Shown: positions 1-9,363 of the stretch, one piece after another
How positions within the stretch are numbered: position 1 is the first letter of the stretch
How the letters are laid out: every line of letters starts with the position of its first letter
DNA from: an uncultured Blastocatellia bacterium
GTDB taxonomy: Bacteria; Acidobacteriota; Blastocatellia; HR10
Assembly (NCBI GenBank): GCA_937934295.1
Contig: CALHAI010000014.1
Coordinates: forward strand, 1-64,000
Direction of reading: 5' to 3'
Length of the DNA stretch: 64,000 nucleotides
The notes under the pieces: model-generated
What the model was told of the DNA's origin: nothing
Database searches by the model: none
Seen by the model: the letters and a program-made list of their open reading frames with translations, nothing else
Position numbers and translations under genes: made by a program

Positions 1-571
1 ACTACGCGGGCTCCCCTTGCCGCTTCGACCGTGAGGACTTCAACTTGCATTTTACTTATCTGCACGGAGAAGTCAACAAGATCAACCGCTGGCCTGACAA
101 AGCCGAAATTCGGACCCCTCACTCCAAGAGCGAGGGAGTCCGGCCTCGCCGACAATGTGGGGGACCAACTCCGGCTCATCGCCCCTCTTGGTCCCCCCAT
201 CGCTACGGCCATGGGCTCGCACTTCGTCTTGTCGCGCGGATGTCCAATATGAATCTTCCCGTAGTCTGCGTTTGGGTCGGATGGCAAGGCATGGGCGGTC
301 ACCGCGCTTTCCTTATTGGAGCGAAATTCGCGCACTTGGGCAACTCCCTCAGGAAGGCGTTCAGTTCACCCTTTGGCGCTCACAAGGCCGTTTGGTCCGT
401 TGGATGGCCTCATATTTGCGAGGGCTTCGCTCGTACACCGATCATTAAAGCCGTTCCCCTTTTGGTCATCCATCAAGCTGTGGGCCTTTCCTTCTATTCT
501 TGCAGCAGGCTACACGGGGTGCCCATGTGTCCCTGGGCGTTTCCATTAGCGGAGAGGGCAAAGAAACGGCC
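1..571. other. No recognisable gene in first 571 bases
   Basis: I can name no gene here. One plus-strand frame stays open from base 3 to about 584 (first possible start a TTG at 45). Its translation is rich in Arg, Pro, His and Trp, matches no family I know and runs into the 3' end of the sigma-factor gene on the other strand. No useful minus-strand frame exists, so the anti-sigma gene often found beside an ECF sigma gene is absent. It may be the tail of a gene starting outside the window, a decayed gene or non-coding DNA. Confidence 0.5.
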
Positions 572-1162
572 CTATCTTTCTTGATGGGGAGCGGGAGAGG
601 CCGTCAAAATCTGGCGCAGGCGCATGCGGGCTTTGTGAAGCTGGGATTTCGTCGTTCCCACGCTGATGCCAAGCATGCGGGCGATCTCCTCGTGCTCATA
701 ACCCTCAATGTCGTGCAGGATGAAGACCGTACGATATCCCGGTGGAAGCGCTTGAATGGCGCGCTCCAGAGCCAGCCGATCCAGCAGCCGGTTGGGCCGC
801 TCGCGCGCCGCTTGATCGGTTAAGATTTTGATCTGCTCGTCCTCTTCGGCCTGTTCGTGTCGTACGATGCTCTTGCGCAAGTGCATGAGCGCGGCGTTGA
901 CGGTCAACCGATAGAGCCAGGTCGTGAAGGCCGCATCGCCCCGAAATGTCTTCAACTTCCGATGAACCTGTAGGAAGACCTCTTGCGTCACGTCCTCGGC
1001 ATCCGCCGGATTTCCCAAGAGGCGGAGGCATAGGGAGTAAACGCGGCGGCTATAGTGCCGATAGAGCTGCTCGAAGGCCTGCTCATCCCCGGCTGCCGAG
1101 GCTTGGATCAATTGCCATTCCGAGATCGGTTGTGCCAGCTCCATGCTCACTGCGCTCTCCAT
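572..1162 (-). CDS. ECF-type (sigma-70 family) RNA polymerase sigma factor
   Basis: An alternative sigma factor of about 196 residues that would direct RNA polymerase to a specific promoter set. Region 2 is clear ([16 protein letters not shown] then [19 protein letters not shown], about residues 55-100). Region 4 is a helix-turn-helix near the C-terminus ([17 protein letters not shown], then [20 protein letters not shown]). Region 3 is missing, as usual for ECF/SigE-like factors. I chose the ATG at 1162 because AAGG lies 7 bases upstream; the frame also opens from a GTG at 1231 without a good ribosome site. It is the last gene of a minus-strand run and has no anti-sigma partner next to it, so its signal and regulon are unknown. 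Confidence 0.88.
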   Translation of the reverse strand: MESAVSMELAQPISEWQLIQASAAGDEQAFEQLYRHYSRRVYSLCLRLLGNPADAEDVTQEVFLQVHRKLKTFRGDAAFTTWLYRLTVNAALMHLRKSIVRHEQAEEDEQIKILTDQAARERPNRLLDRLALERAIQALPPGYRTVFILHDIEGYEHEEIARMLGISVGTTKSQLHKARMRLRQILTASPAPHQER

Positions 1163-1276
1163 CACTCCGCCTTTTACGACTGAAGCCCTCACGTTGGTTT
1201 CACGCGACATCCATACAGACGGAGAATTCACCAGGAAAGTTCCAGATTTTTTGCTCGGCTCAGCCGAAGACAGCGC

Positions 1277-2179
1277 TCACTTCGACCGCGAGGCTTCGGG
1301 AAGGGCATATCGGTAAGGGACTTCAACTCCATCGGCGAGGAGGCGCACGCGGCGGTTCCCCAGGAATTCCGAAGCCGGGACGGTCAGCTCATATATCCCA
1401 ACGTCACCCGGTCGGAGTCGAGAAGGGCGAACCGGCGCGATACGCGTCTCGATCAATTGGCTCTCGCGCTTGATCAAAGAGAGTTCGGCATAGAGGTTCT
1501 CGAAGGTCTTAGACGTCGAGATATTTCGCACTGTTCCTCGGAACGTGAGGCGTCCGCCTTCCCTCTCGACCTGGTTGGAGTAGGAGACTTCCAAGTCCCT
1601 TGGGGGCAGCGCGGGCTCCGGCGGTGGGGGCGGAGGGAGGAATCCCAATCGGAGGCCCAGCCATGTGGCATACGGTTTGAGAGCCGAACGTACCGAAGGG
1701 ACGAGCGAGGTCAGAGCGAGCAGACCCAAGATGCCCACGCCTGCTGTCAGCAGGCGACGACGAACCTTTCGTCGGTGCTCGATGAGCGCTTGCAGCTCGC
1801 GCCTCAGACGCACGCGTTCCAGTTCGGGGGGAAGCACGTGACTGATCCAGAGGCTGCCCCGATGTGCTCCGGCTCGCCGGGCGAGCGGCTTTCCTGCGGT
1901 CGGAACTGCCGAGGTGAGGGGAGCTGGGCCCACTGCCTCCTTGGGAGGAGGTCCTTGATGGTCTGGCTCAGGCGCCCGCGTTGAAACGTCCGGCGCACTC
2001 TCGCTCGAACTCACCGATTGCGATGAAGCGCGAGCAGGCGAAGGTGTGGATTCCGGACGAGCCGGTGCGCGCCGTGATACGCTGCTTCTTCGTTGACGAG
2101 CGTACGCCCAGAGAAGGACGAAGGCGAGGCCAAGAGTCAGGCCAAGAAGAACCAATAGGAATCCATCGTCCACGTTCAT
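1277..2179 (-). CDS. Membrane-anchored protein with FxLYD-like C-terminal domain
   Basis: A 300-residue protein I cannot assign a function. It has an N-terminal hydrophobic segment (about residues 7-26), a low-complexity Ser/Pro/Ala/Arg-rich stretch (about 30-105), a basic region, a second membrane segment (about 143-165) and a Pro-rich spacer. The C-terminal part of about 90 residues (LTFRGTVRNISTSKTFENLY through IYELTVPASEF) looks like the immunoglobulin-like FxLYD domain of envelope proteins. Its ATG overlaps the stop of the upstream secreted-protein gene by 4 bases, so the two are probably translated together. A role in the envelope is inferred from topology only. Confidence 0.65.
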   Translation of the reverse strand: MNVDDGFLLVLLGLTLGLAFVLLWAYARQRRSSVSRRAPARPESTPSPARASSQSVSSSESAPDVSTRAPEPDHQGPPPKEAVGPAPLTSAVPTAGKPLARRAGAHRGSLWISHVLPPELERVRLRRELQALIEHRRKVRRRLLTAGVGILGLLALTSLVPSVRSALKPYATWLGLRLGFLPPPPPPEPALPPRDLEVSYSNQVEREGGRLTFRGTVRNISTSKTFENLYAELSLIKRESQLIETRIAPVRPSRLRPGDVGIYELTVPASEFLGNRRVRLLADGVEVPYRYALPEASRSK

Positions 2180-2811
2180 TTAGCCTCCAAGCGTTCGCGC
2201 AGTGCGCGCAGGAGGTTATTCTCGATGACCCCACGAGAGCGACCGCGAATCCACGCGCGGCTCATGACATCTTGGGTGAGTCCCTCGATCTCCGCAACGA
2301 CGGTCACGGTCGTCGCGTTCGGCTCAATGAGATTGACGCGGATCTCCACGCGATACCGTGCGCGCGTCCAGTTGTGGATCTCGCTACTTGGCAGATCGGC
2401 CACACGCAGCAGCTCGTTCTTCGCGTGGATGCCTTTGCTGAAGACGTACCATTCCGTTCGGAAGAGGCCCGTGTGGGGCTGGCTCTCCCGCTTGTCGAGC
2501 GGGAGATCCAGTTCTTTCAACAGCTCCACAACGGCGTTGGAGACGATCTCCGGCGGAAGAGCGAATCGGTACGGATTCGACAAGATCTCCTCATGCGTCT
2601 TTCCTCCGAAGGTGATCGCCGTGCCTTTCGGTCGCTCTGGGGTCGTCGGATTCGGAGGGGCACGGCGCGGGTCTTGCCGAGCGGAGAGCGCATTCCCGAA
2701 GGTGGCTGCAGCCGCGCCCGAAAACTCTTCGGACGCAGCGAGAGGCCTTGCCCAGGCCCACGGTGGCAGCGCAAGCCCCAACAGGAGGAAGACCGGCGCG
2801 TATCGCTTCAC
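2176..2811 (-). CDS. Secreted protein of unknown function
   Basis: A protein of about 211 residues with a clear signal peptide (basic start, hydrophobic core VFLLLGLALPPWAWA, likely cleavage after AWA). The mature part has a disordered Pro/Arg segment, then a mixed alpha/beta domain with no motif I recognise (TEWYVFSKG, RYRVEIRVNLIE). I chose the GTG at 2811 because GAGAGGG lies about 8 bases upstream and it starts directly at the signal peptide; the frame extends to 2865 without such support. A promoter-like pair lies just upstream (2836-2865). It is coupled to the FxLYD-like gene by a 4-base overlap, which suggests a joint envelope function. Confidence 0.6.
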   Translation of the reverse strand: MKRYAPVFLLLGLALPPWAWARPLAASEEFSGAAAATFGNALSARQDPRRAPPNPTTPERPKGTAITFGGKTHEEILSNPYRFALPPEIVSNAVVELLKELDLPLDKRESQPHTGLFRTEWYVFSKGIHAKNELLRVADLPSSEIHNWTRARYRVEIRVNLIEPNATTVTVVAEIEGLTQDVMSRAWIRGRSRGVIENNLLRALRERLEAK

Positions 2812-2835
2812 GAGTATTTCCCTCTCGAGAAAAAT

Positions 2836-2865
2836 ATGGTAGACCGCTCGCATGGCATCGGGCAA
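2836..2865 (-). promoter_or_regulatory. Candidate sigma-70 promoter for secreted-protein operon
   Basis: On the minus strand TTGCCC (2860-2865) is followed after 18 bases by TACCAT (2836-2841), about 25 bases before the GTG at 2811. It is the only such pair I found in the gap after the S9 peptidase gene. Confidence 0.4.
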
Positions 2866-2919
2866 GACCCGAGATCGAAGTCGGAAGGCAGAGTCCTCGG
2901 ACCCAGCTGCCTCACCCCA

Positions 2920-4986
2920 TCACGATCTTGATGCTTTGAGAAAGGTGTCGAACCACTCGATCACCGTCCGATACCACAGCTCGCTATTTTGCGGCTTGAG
3001 GATCCAATGACCCTCATCGGGGAAGACGACGAGCTTCGAGGGCACGTTCTGGCGCTGCAAGGCGGTGAACATCTGCAGCCCTTCGCTCAGCGGCACGCGG
3101 AAATCGAGTTCGCCGTGAATGACAAGCGTTGGCGTCTTGAAGTGCGCCACAAAATTATGGGGGGACCACCGTTCGTAGAGTGCCTTATTCGTCCATGGTG
3201 TGCCGCGAAACTCCCATTCGGGGAACCACAGCTCTTCGGTCGAACCGTACATGCTGATCAGGTTGAAGACGCCGGCATGCGAGACGAGCGCGCGGAAGCG
3301 ATCCGTCTGTCCGGCGATCCAATTGACCAGGTAGCCGCCGTATGACCCTCCGGCCGCGCCGATGCGATTTGGATCCACGAAGCCGAGGCTCACGACCTCG
3401 TCCACGCCGCGCATCACATCCTCGTAGACCTTGCCTCCCCAATCGCCGCTGATCTCGTCAATGAATCTCTGTCCGAAGCCAATGCTGCCCCGAGGGTTCG
3501 GCATGAAGATGACGTAGCCCGCTGCGGCGAAAAGCTGCGCGTTCCACCGATAGTGGAACAGATCCGCCCATACGCTTTGCGGTCCTCCGTGAAGGAGCAC
3601 AATCATCGGGTATTTCCGGGAAGGATCGAATCCCGGCGGCGTGATGAGCCATCCCTGCACGCGCGCGCCCGCGGCACCCGTGTACCAGATCGAGCGGACA
3701 TCTCCCCACTGGATCTCCGCGAGCCGTTCGGCGTTCATCCTCGTCAACGGAGCGAGTTGGCTCCCGTCCACGTTCACGCGATACAGCTCGGCCGGTTGCG
3801 AGAAGCTGTGGCGGAGGAAGATGAGCATCTTCCCATCGGGCGTGATCTGCAATCCCTCGTTCGTCCCCGTTGGCACGAGTTTTTGTATCTCTCCGGTCGC
3901 GATGGTCACGGTGTAGATCGGGAAAGCTCCACCTTCGGCGACGGTGAAGTAGAGGCGTCGACTGTCGGGGGCCCATACGAACTCTTCGACCCAATGATCG
4001 AGGGCGTCCGTGAGGCTCCACATGTGTCCGGTCTGGCGATCGTAGAGCATCAACCGCCAGCGATCGGACTCGAATCCCGGGCGCTCTTGCGCCCGATAGG
4101 CGATGTAGCGCCCATCGGGGGAATAGAGGGGGGAATTGTCGGCAGCGGGATTCGTCGTGAGGCGTCGGGGTTCGCCTCCGCGCACGGGGACGATCCAAAG
4201 ATCGCTGTTGGTGCTGAGAGCTTCGTCATGACTCTCTTTCCGCACGAAGCACACTTCGCTTCCATCGGGCGAGAAGGCGTAATCATCGGGGCCACCCAGG
4301 GCGAAGGGGGGGACATCGTGATCGCCCGGCGTGAGATCGCGCGCCGTGCCCCCGGTGGCCGGGATGACGAAGAGGTGGCGGCGCTTGCCATCCTTCCACA
4401 TGTCCCAATGCCGGTAGAGCAAGCGGGTGTAGATGCGCGCCTTGACTTGGCTTCGAGCGCGTTCCTCTTCACGGCGACGAGTACAGGCTTCATCCGGGCA
4501 GTCGGGATAGACCTCGGCGGTGAACGCCAGATGTCGCCCATCCGGAGACCACAGCACGCCGGAGGCACCTGTGGGGAAACGCGTGAGCGGTTGGGGTTCG
4601 CCTCCGGTGACATCTATCGTCCAAATCTGCGGTGTCCCATCGCGCGTGGAGATGAACGCGAGCCGTCGTCCATCGGGAGCCCATCGCGGGCGCACGTCGG
4701 CGGCGGGGTGCGTCGTGAGCGGGCGCGGCGCTCCTCCCGTCGTCGGGAGCAGCCAAATGTTCGTGTCGCGCGCATTCTTCGCTTTGTCCATCGTCGTCAC
4801 CGTGAACGCGATCCACTTCCCATCGGGCGAGACCTGCGGATCGCCCAAACGCTGGATCGCCATCAGGTCGTCGAAGGTGAAGGGCCGTTTGCTCACGGCG
4901 GCTCGCAGGGAGAACGCGCAAAGTGCAGAAAGGATGAGGGCCCAGATCACGCATCGAGGAAAGGGCATAAGCGGTGCGGTTCGCAT
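2920..4986 (-). CDS. Secreted S9-family peptidase (acylaminoacyl/prolyl oligopeptidase type)
   Basis: A serine peptidase of about 688 residues that would cleave short peptides outside the cytoplasm. An N-terminal signal segment (CVIWALILSALCAFSLRA) is followed by a beta-propeller of TolB/PD40-type repeats (SPDGKWIAFT, APDGRRLAF, SPDGRHLAFT, SPDGRYIAY) up to about residue 420, then an alpha/beta hydrolase domain. The triad is visible: Ser548 in GGSYGG, Asp628 in HGELDFRVP and His660 in DEGHW. I chose the ATG at 4986 because GGGGAGGAGG precedes it at good spacing; the frame reaches 5055. It follows the M20 peptidase gene by about 100 bases, so both may act in peptide use. Confidence 0.92.
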   Translation of the reverse strand: MRTAPLMPFPRCVIWALILSALCAFSLRAAVSKRPFTFDDLMAIQRLGDPQVSPDGKWIAFTVTTMDKAKNARDTNIWLLPTTGGAPRPLTTHPAADVRPRWAPDGRRLAFISTRDGTPQIWTIDVTGGEPQPLTRFPTGASGVLWSPDGRHLAFTAEVYPDCPDEACTRRREEERARSQVKARIYTRLLYRHWDMWKDGKRRHLFVIPATGGTARDLTPGDHDVPPFALGGPDDYAFSPDGSEVCFVRKESHDEALSTNSDLWIVPVRGGEPRRLTTNPAADNSPLYSPDGRYIAYRAQERPGFESDRWRLMLYDRQTGHMWSLTDALDHWVEEFVWAPDSRRLYFTVAEGGAFPIYTVTIATGEIQKLVPTGTNEGLQITPDGKMLIFLRHSFSQPAELYRVNVDGSQLAPLTRMNAERLAEIQWGDVRSIWYTGAAGARVQGWLITPPGFDPSRKYPMIVLLHGGPQSVWADLFHYRWNAQLFAAAGYVIFMPNPRGSIGFGQRFIDEISGDWGGKVYEDVMRGVDEVVSLGFVDPNRIGAAGGSYGGYLVNWIAGQTDRFRALVSHAGVFNLISMYGSTEELWFPEWEFRGTPWTNKALYERWSPHNFVAHFKTPTLVIHGELDFRVPLSEGLQMFTALQRQNVPSKLVVFPDEGHWILKPQNSELWYRTVIEWFDTFLKASRS

Positions 4987-5082
4987 CGAAGTCCTCCTCC
5001 CCATTCGGAATTCGATCGAGGGAAGATTGTGCCTGAAGACGGGCTGCGTGTGCAAATCGCGTGAGGCGGCACAAGGTGCTGT

Positions 5083-6342
5083 TCAAGCGTCTATGCCGAC
5101 CAGGGCGAGCCCGATGAGCAGCGCGCGTTTCAAGCCGAGCGCGCGGCCTTCGGGCGCATACCATTCCTGAAGCGTGTGGACATTGCCGGCTTCTCCCCCA
5201 GTTCCGATTGCGATGGCGGGCACGCCGAGGGCGATCGGGAGATTGGCATCGGTCGAAGCACATTCCAGTCGCGGCGTGCGACCAAGCCACTGCGTGATCT
5301 CCCAAGCGATCCGCACGATCTCCGCATCGGGGGAGAGCCTTCCGGCCGGCCGATCCCCGAGCACTTCGATGTGATAGTGCATGTCTCCGCGCTCGCCGGC
5401 ACGCGCGCGAGCGGTCCGCTGCTGCAGCCTCTCTCTGTGAACTGCCTGTTCCAATGTCTCGCGGAGAGAGCGCTCGATGCGGGCGATCTCCTCCGGAGAC
5501 GTCGAGCGCACATCCACGTCCAAATATGCCGTCTGTGGGATCGCATTGATGGCTTCTCCTCCGGCGATGCGCGTGAGGCTCACGCTTGTGTCCTCCGGCA
5601 AGGGATAGCTCATCAGCCGCAACGCCGTGCGCACGAGCGGATGGATGGGATTGGGTGCGCCGAAATCCCCCCAACTATGTCCGCCCGGGCCGCGGACGTG
5701 GAGGCGATAGCGGCGCGAGCCGAGCGCGCAGTGGACGATCCCGTCGGCGCCGGCGCCTTCCAAGGCGATGAAGGCATGGACCTCGGGGAGACGCTCAGCG
5801 CCCTGGAAGACGTAGCGCACGCCGCGCAGATCGCCTTCGCCCTCTTCGCCAACGGTGCCGAGGAAAAGCAATGAGCCCTGTGTCCGAATCGCTGCGGCGT
5901 TCATGGCCTCGCTCAGAGCGAGCAGGGCTGCTATCCCACAGGCGTTGTCGCTGATGCCCGGAGCATAGAGCCGTCCGTTTTCTTGACGGACGCGAATCCT
6001 CGTCCCGGCAGGGAAGATCGTATCCAGGTGGGCGGCAAGCACGACAAGAGGAGCGGGCTGTCGTCCCCATCGCCATCCGCGAACGTTGCCAGCGCCATCG
6101 ATGTGAACACGGGCGAGTCCCAGCTCACGGAAACGCTCACACAGGTACGCGGCGCGCGCAGCTTCGCCAAAGGGAGGAGCCGGGATCTCACAAAGGCGAA
6201 TGTGCTCGCGCGTGATGTCATCCACGTGCGCGTCCAACCAGGCCAACGCCCATACGATGCGCGGATGGTCAAGGAGGGGGAGTAAGCGCGAAGCGCCCGA
6301 GGGCATCGGCGGTGGAGTCAAGGCCGTGGTCATGCCCGTCAT
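5083..6342 (-). CDS. M20-family zinc metallopeptidase / amidohydrolase
   Basis: A protein of about 419 residues of the M20/M25/M40 group, which hydrolyse dipeptides, tripeptides or N-acyl amino acids with two zinc ions. Visible metal ligands are the HLDT motif (AAHLDTIFPAG), SDNACG for the bridging Asp, EEGEGD for the catalytic Glu pair, and a late His in GNVHTLQEW. The lid/dimerisation domain (about residues 190-310, with RGPGGHSWGDFGAPN) is present. The ATG at 6342 overlaps the stop of the upstream gene by 4 bases, which I prefer to the longer frame from 6390. Substrate cannot be told. Coupling to an isopropylmalate/homocitrate synthase-like enzyme raises an amino-acid biosynthetic deacylase as an alternative to peptide breakdown. 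Confidence 0.88.
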   Translation of the reverse strand: MTGMTTALTPPPMPSGASRLLPLLDHPRIVWALAWLDAHVDDITREHIRLCEIPAPPFGEAARAAYLCERFRELGLARVHIDGAGNVRGWRWGRQPAPLVVLAAHLDTIFPAGTRIRVRQENGRLYAPGISDNACGIAALLALSEAMNAAAIRTQGSLLFLGTVGEEGEGDLRGVRYVFQGAERLPEVHAFIALEGAGADGIVHCALGSRRYRLHVRGPGGHSWGDFGAPNPIHPLVRTALRLMSYPLPEDTSVSLTRIAGGEAINAIPQTAYLDVDVRSTSPEEIARIERSLRETLEQAVHRERLQQRTARARAGERGDMHYHIEVLGDRPAGRLSPDAEIVRIAWEITQWLGRTPRLECASTDANLPIALGVPAIAIGTGGEAGNVHTLQEWYAPEGRALGLKRALLIGLALVGIDA

Positions 6343-7586
6343 CCAGAGGATCGCTCGCGCACGTCGGCGGATTCGGCCAGAAGCGTCCACACCTCATCCT
6401 CGGTGAGCACGCGCGACGACTGCTTGGCTGCGGCGAAGAGGCGCTCGACGCGTTCCTCAGTCGGCTCGATCCCGCGCTTCTCCAGCCAGAAGATGACGTT
6501 CGATTTCCCGCTCATCGGGCCGATCTCGATCGTTTGCTCTAGACCGAACCAATGCGCCGGAACGCCCGAGTAGACCGTATTGGCCAGCTCGATATCGTTC
6601 TTCCGATACGCCTTGATGACGGCGGCGGCGTGCACACCCGTCCCTGTGCGGAAAGCATCGCGACCGACGACGGGATAGTTGAAGGGGATCTCAATGCCAC
6701 AAGCGCGCGCGACGGTGCGGCAGTAGTCGCCTAACTTCGAGAGATCACGACGGATGTACCCCATCAACTGCAAGTTCACCAACAGCAGGTCCATCGGCAC
6801 ATTCCCGCACCGTTCACCGATGCCGAGTGCGCAGCCGTGCACGCGGTGCACGCCCGCCTCAATAGCCGTGATCGCGTTGATCACGCCGAGGCCGCGATCC
6901 ATGTGGCCGTGAAAATCAATCTTCACGTCCTCGCCCGTGTCAGCGATCACCTGCTTGATGAACTGAACAAGCGCCTGCACGCCGCGCGGCGTGGCATGTC
7001 CGACTGTGTCGGCCAAACAGATGCGGCGCGCTCCGCATTCGATGGCCGTCGTATAGAGCTTGCGCAGTGTCTCCGGATGCGCCCGCGTCGTATCCTCGGT
7101 GACATACATGACGGGCAAGCCGTGACGGACGGCGAAGGTGACGGCGTCTTCGGTGGCGCGCAGCATCCTATCGAGCGTCCAATCTTCGGCGTACTGGCGG
7201 ATGGGGCTCGACCCGATGAACGTGCAGCATTCGATGGGAGTGCCCACTTTCTCCGAAATGTCAATGACCGGCTGAATGTCGGCGCGCACGGTGCGCGCGG
7301 CGCAGTTGGGACGAATCGGCAGGCGCGCGGCGACGATCTCACGGGCCAAGCGCGTCACCGTCTCGACGACGTGGGGGCCGGCTCCGGGCAAGCCGAGATC
7401 CGCCGACTCGATCCCCAGGCTCGCCATCAGGTGCAGGATCTCGATCTTCTCCTCAATAGAGGGATTGGTCACCGAGGGCGATTGCAAACCGTCGCGCAGC
7501 GTCTCATCGTCGAACTCGATCTCCCGCACCGTCGGGACATCTCCCCCCACGCGATTCCAATTATAGATGAGCGGATGCTCATCCAT
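6339..7586 (-). CDS. DRE-TIM enzyme, 2-isopropylmalate / homocitrate synthase-like
   Basis: A 415-residue TIM-barrel enzyme of the HMGL-like group, which condenses an acetyl-CoA unit with a 2-oxo acid or reverses such a reaction. The DRE motif (DDETLRDGLQ, about residues 26-35) and the metal-binding HxH late in the barrel (DFHGHMDRGLG) are present, as is GIGERCGN. It lacks the C-terminal regulatory domain of long LeuA proteins. Function in leucine synthesis is possible because leuC and leuD lie in the same window at 48.5-50.5 kb, but they are distant; homocitrate or citramalate synthase are equally open. It has its own TTGACA promoter (7625-7654) and is translationally coupled to the M20 peptidase gene. 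Confidence 0.82.
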   Translation of the reverse strand: MDEHPLIYNWNRVGGDVPTVREIEFDDETLRDGLQSPSVTNPSIEEKIEILHLMASLGIESADLGLPGAGPHVVETVTRLAREIVAARLPIRPNCAARTVRADIQPVIDISEKVGTPIECCTFIGSSPIRQYAEDWTLDRMLRATEDAVTFAVRHGLPVMYVTEDTTRAHPETLRKLYTTAIECGARRICLADTVGHATPRGVQALVQFIKQVIADTGEDVKIDFHGHMDRGLGVINAITAIEAGVHRVHGCALGIGERCGNVPMDLLLVNLQLMGYIRRDLSKLGDYCRTVARACGIEIPFNYPVVGRDAFRTGTGVHAAAVIKAYRKNDIELANTVYSGVPAHWFGLEQTIEIGPMSGKSNVIFWLEKRGIEPTEERVERLFAAAKQSSRVLTEDEVWTLLAESADVRERSSG

Positions 7587-7624
7587 AGCGCTCGCCTCCT
7601 TTCCTCACCTTGGGTGGTGGAAAC

Positions 7625-7654
7625 ATTCTGTGAGCGGTGGCCTCCCTTTGTCAA
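7625..7654 (-). promoter_or_regulatory. Candidate sigma-70 promoter for the DRE-TIM gene
   Basis: A consensus -35 TTGACA (7649-7654, minus strand) is followed after 18 bases by CAGAAT (7625-7630), 38 bases before the ATG at 7586. A GGAGG ribosome site lies just before the start. Confidence 0.55.
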
Positions 7655-7677
7655 GCGTGGGGAGAGACCGCCCCCGC

Positions 7678-9363
7678 CTACGGCGAGGCCGGATAGGAGC
7701 CGAGGATTTTCAAGAAGTCCGTCCATGGCCGCACGTCTTCGATCGCTCCGGCGATGTTCGGATCATCCAAGCACCCCTCCAGATCCACGTAGAACACGTA
7801 TTCCCAGGGACGGCCAGCGATCGGTCGGGACTCCAGCTTCACGAGGTTGATGTTCCGATCGGCGAAGACCTTGAGCGTGCGCAGCAGGGCGCCCGGCACA
7901 TTCGGTGTGCTGTAGATGAGCGATGTCTTATTCGCCTTCTCGGCGATCGCGTGCTCGGCCGAGATGACGAGGAAGCGCGTGTAGTTCCGCGGATCGGATT
8001 CGATGCTCTCCTTGAGCACGGCCATGCCGAAGCGTTTGGCGGCATCGAGGCTGGCGATGGCCGCCGCATCGCGCAGACCATTCTCCGCGATGTGCTTGAC
8101 GGCACCAGCCGTATCGTAGACCTGGTGGATCTCCCATTCGGGATGCGCCATGAGGAAGAGCTGACATTGCGCCATCGCTTGCGGATGGACGTAGATGTGG
8201 CGGATGTCCTGGAGCGTGACCCCTTCGTGGGCGATGAGGTTGTGAATGATCCGCAGCTTCAACTCGCCGACGATGGCCACGTCGTATTCGAGCAGAAGGT
8301 CGTAGTTCTCGTGGATGCTTCCGGTCAGGGAATTCTCGATCGGGATCACACCGTAATGGACGCGACGCGTCGCGACGGCCTCGAAGACGTCACGGAACGT
8401 CCTGTGGGCGACGGCCTGGGCGTTCTCGCCGAAATATTGGAAGACGGCCTTCTCGCTGAAGGCGCCGGGTTCGCCCTGATAGGCGATCTTCAGTGACGAG
8501 ATCTTCACCCATGCGGCCGGGATGACCGGCTTATAAGAGAGATCGAGCTGGCGTCCGACCACAGGAGCGATCACCTCCAGATCACGCATGAGCTTCTCCA
8601 GCTGCTCGAAATAGAGGCTCTGCGGACCATCGGAGAGGGCCTTCTCCGGATCCGGATGAACCTCGACGAGGATCCCGTCCGCCCCAGCCGCGATCGCCGC
8701 CAACGCCATCGCCGCGACGTGCTGCCGATTGCCGGTGCCGTGGCTCGGATCCACGATGATGGGCAGGTGCGTCTTCGTCTTGAGGACGGGGATCAGGCTG
8801 AGATCGAGCGTGAAGCGCGAATGGTCGGAGAAAGTGCGGATCCCGCGCTCGCAGAGGACGACGTTCTCGTTGCCGCGCACGAGGATGTATTCGGCGGCGG
8901 CCAGGAATTCTTCGAGCGTGGCGGCCATCCCGCGTTTGAGGAGAACGGGCTTTCGTTGCTCGCCGACGGCCTTGAGCAGCTCGAAGTTCTGCATGTTGCG
9001 CGCGCCGATCTGGAGCATGTCGGCATACGCGGCCACGAGCTCGACATGCTCGGGTGAGAGGACTTCGGTCACGACGGGCAACCCCGTGCGCTCGCGGGCT
9101 TCGGCCAGGATCCGCAACCCCTCTTCGCCCAAGCCTTGGAAGCTGTAGGGCGAGGTGCGCGGCTTGAACGCCCCCCCGCGCAGCATCGTGACGCCCATGC
9201 GCTTGACACGCTCGGCGATCTCCAACATCATCTCTCGACTTTCCACCGCGCAGGGGCCAGCCGTGACGACGAATCTCTCGCCGCCGATGATCCGATCCCC
9301 CACGCGCACCAATGTCCGCTCTTTCTTCGCCTCCCAATGGACGAGTTTCAATTGAATGGCCAT
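7678..9363 (-). CDS. Bifunctional DAHP synthase - prephenate dehydratase fusion
   Basis: A 561-residue fusion joining the first step of the shikimate pathway to the phenylalanine branch. Residues about 30-265 are a class I-beta (AroF/Thermotoga-type) DAHP synthase: [57 protein letters not shown] and [17 protein letters not shown]. Residues about 292-470 are a prephenate dehydratase: [26 protein letters not shown] and the catalytic TRF motif with Thr462. Residues about 480-555 are an ACT domain with the Phe-binding ESRP motif (KLESRPI). The start has GAGGAGG 7 bases upstream. A second, separate DAHP synthase lies at 28.3 kb. Feedback control of the synthase by the ACT domain is plausible but not shown. 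Transcription starts about 270 bases upstream, leaving a long leader. Confidence 0.95.
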   Translation of the reverse strand: MAIQLKLVHWEAKKERTLVRVGDRIIGGERFVVTAGPCAVESREMMLEIAERVKRMGVTMLRGGAFKPRTSPYSFQGLGEEGLRILAEARERTGLPVVTEVLSPEHVELVAAYADMLQIGARNMQNFELLKAVGEQRKPVLLKRGMAATLEEFLAAAEYILVRGNENVVLCERGIRTFSDHSRFTLDLSLIPVLKTKTHLPIIVDPSHGTGNRQHVAAMALAAIAAGADGILVEVHPDPEKALSDGPQSLYFEQLEKLMRDLEVIAPVVGRQLDLSYKPVIPAAWVKISSLKIAYQGEPGAFSEKAVFQYFGENAQAVAHRTFRDVFEAVATRRVHYGVIPIENSLTGSIHENYDLLLEYDVAIVGELKLRIIHNLIAHEGVTLQDIRHIYVHPQAMAQCQLFLMAHPEWEIHQVYDTAGAVKHIAENGLRDAAAIASLDAAKRFGMAVLKESIESDPRNYTRFLVISAEHAIAEKANKTSLIYSTPNVPGALLRTLKVFADRNINLVKLESRPIAGRPWEYVFYVDLEGCLDDPNIAGAIEDVRPWTDFLKILGSYPASP

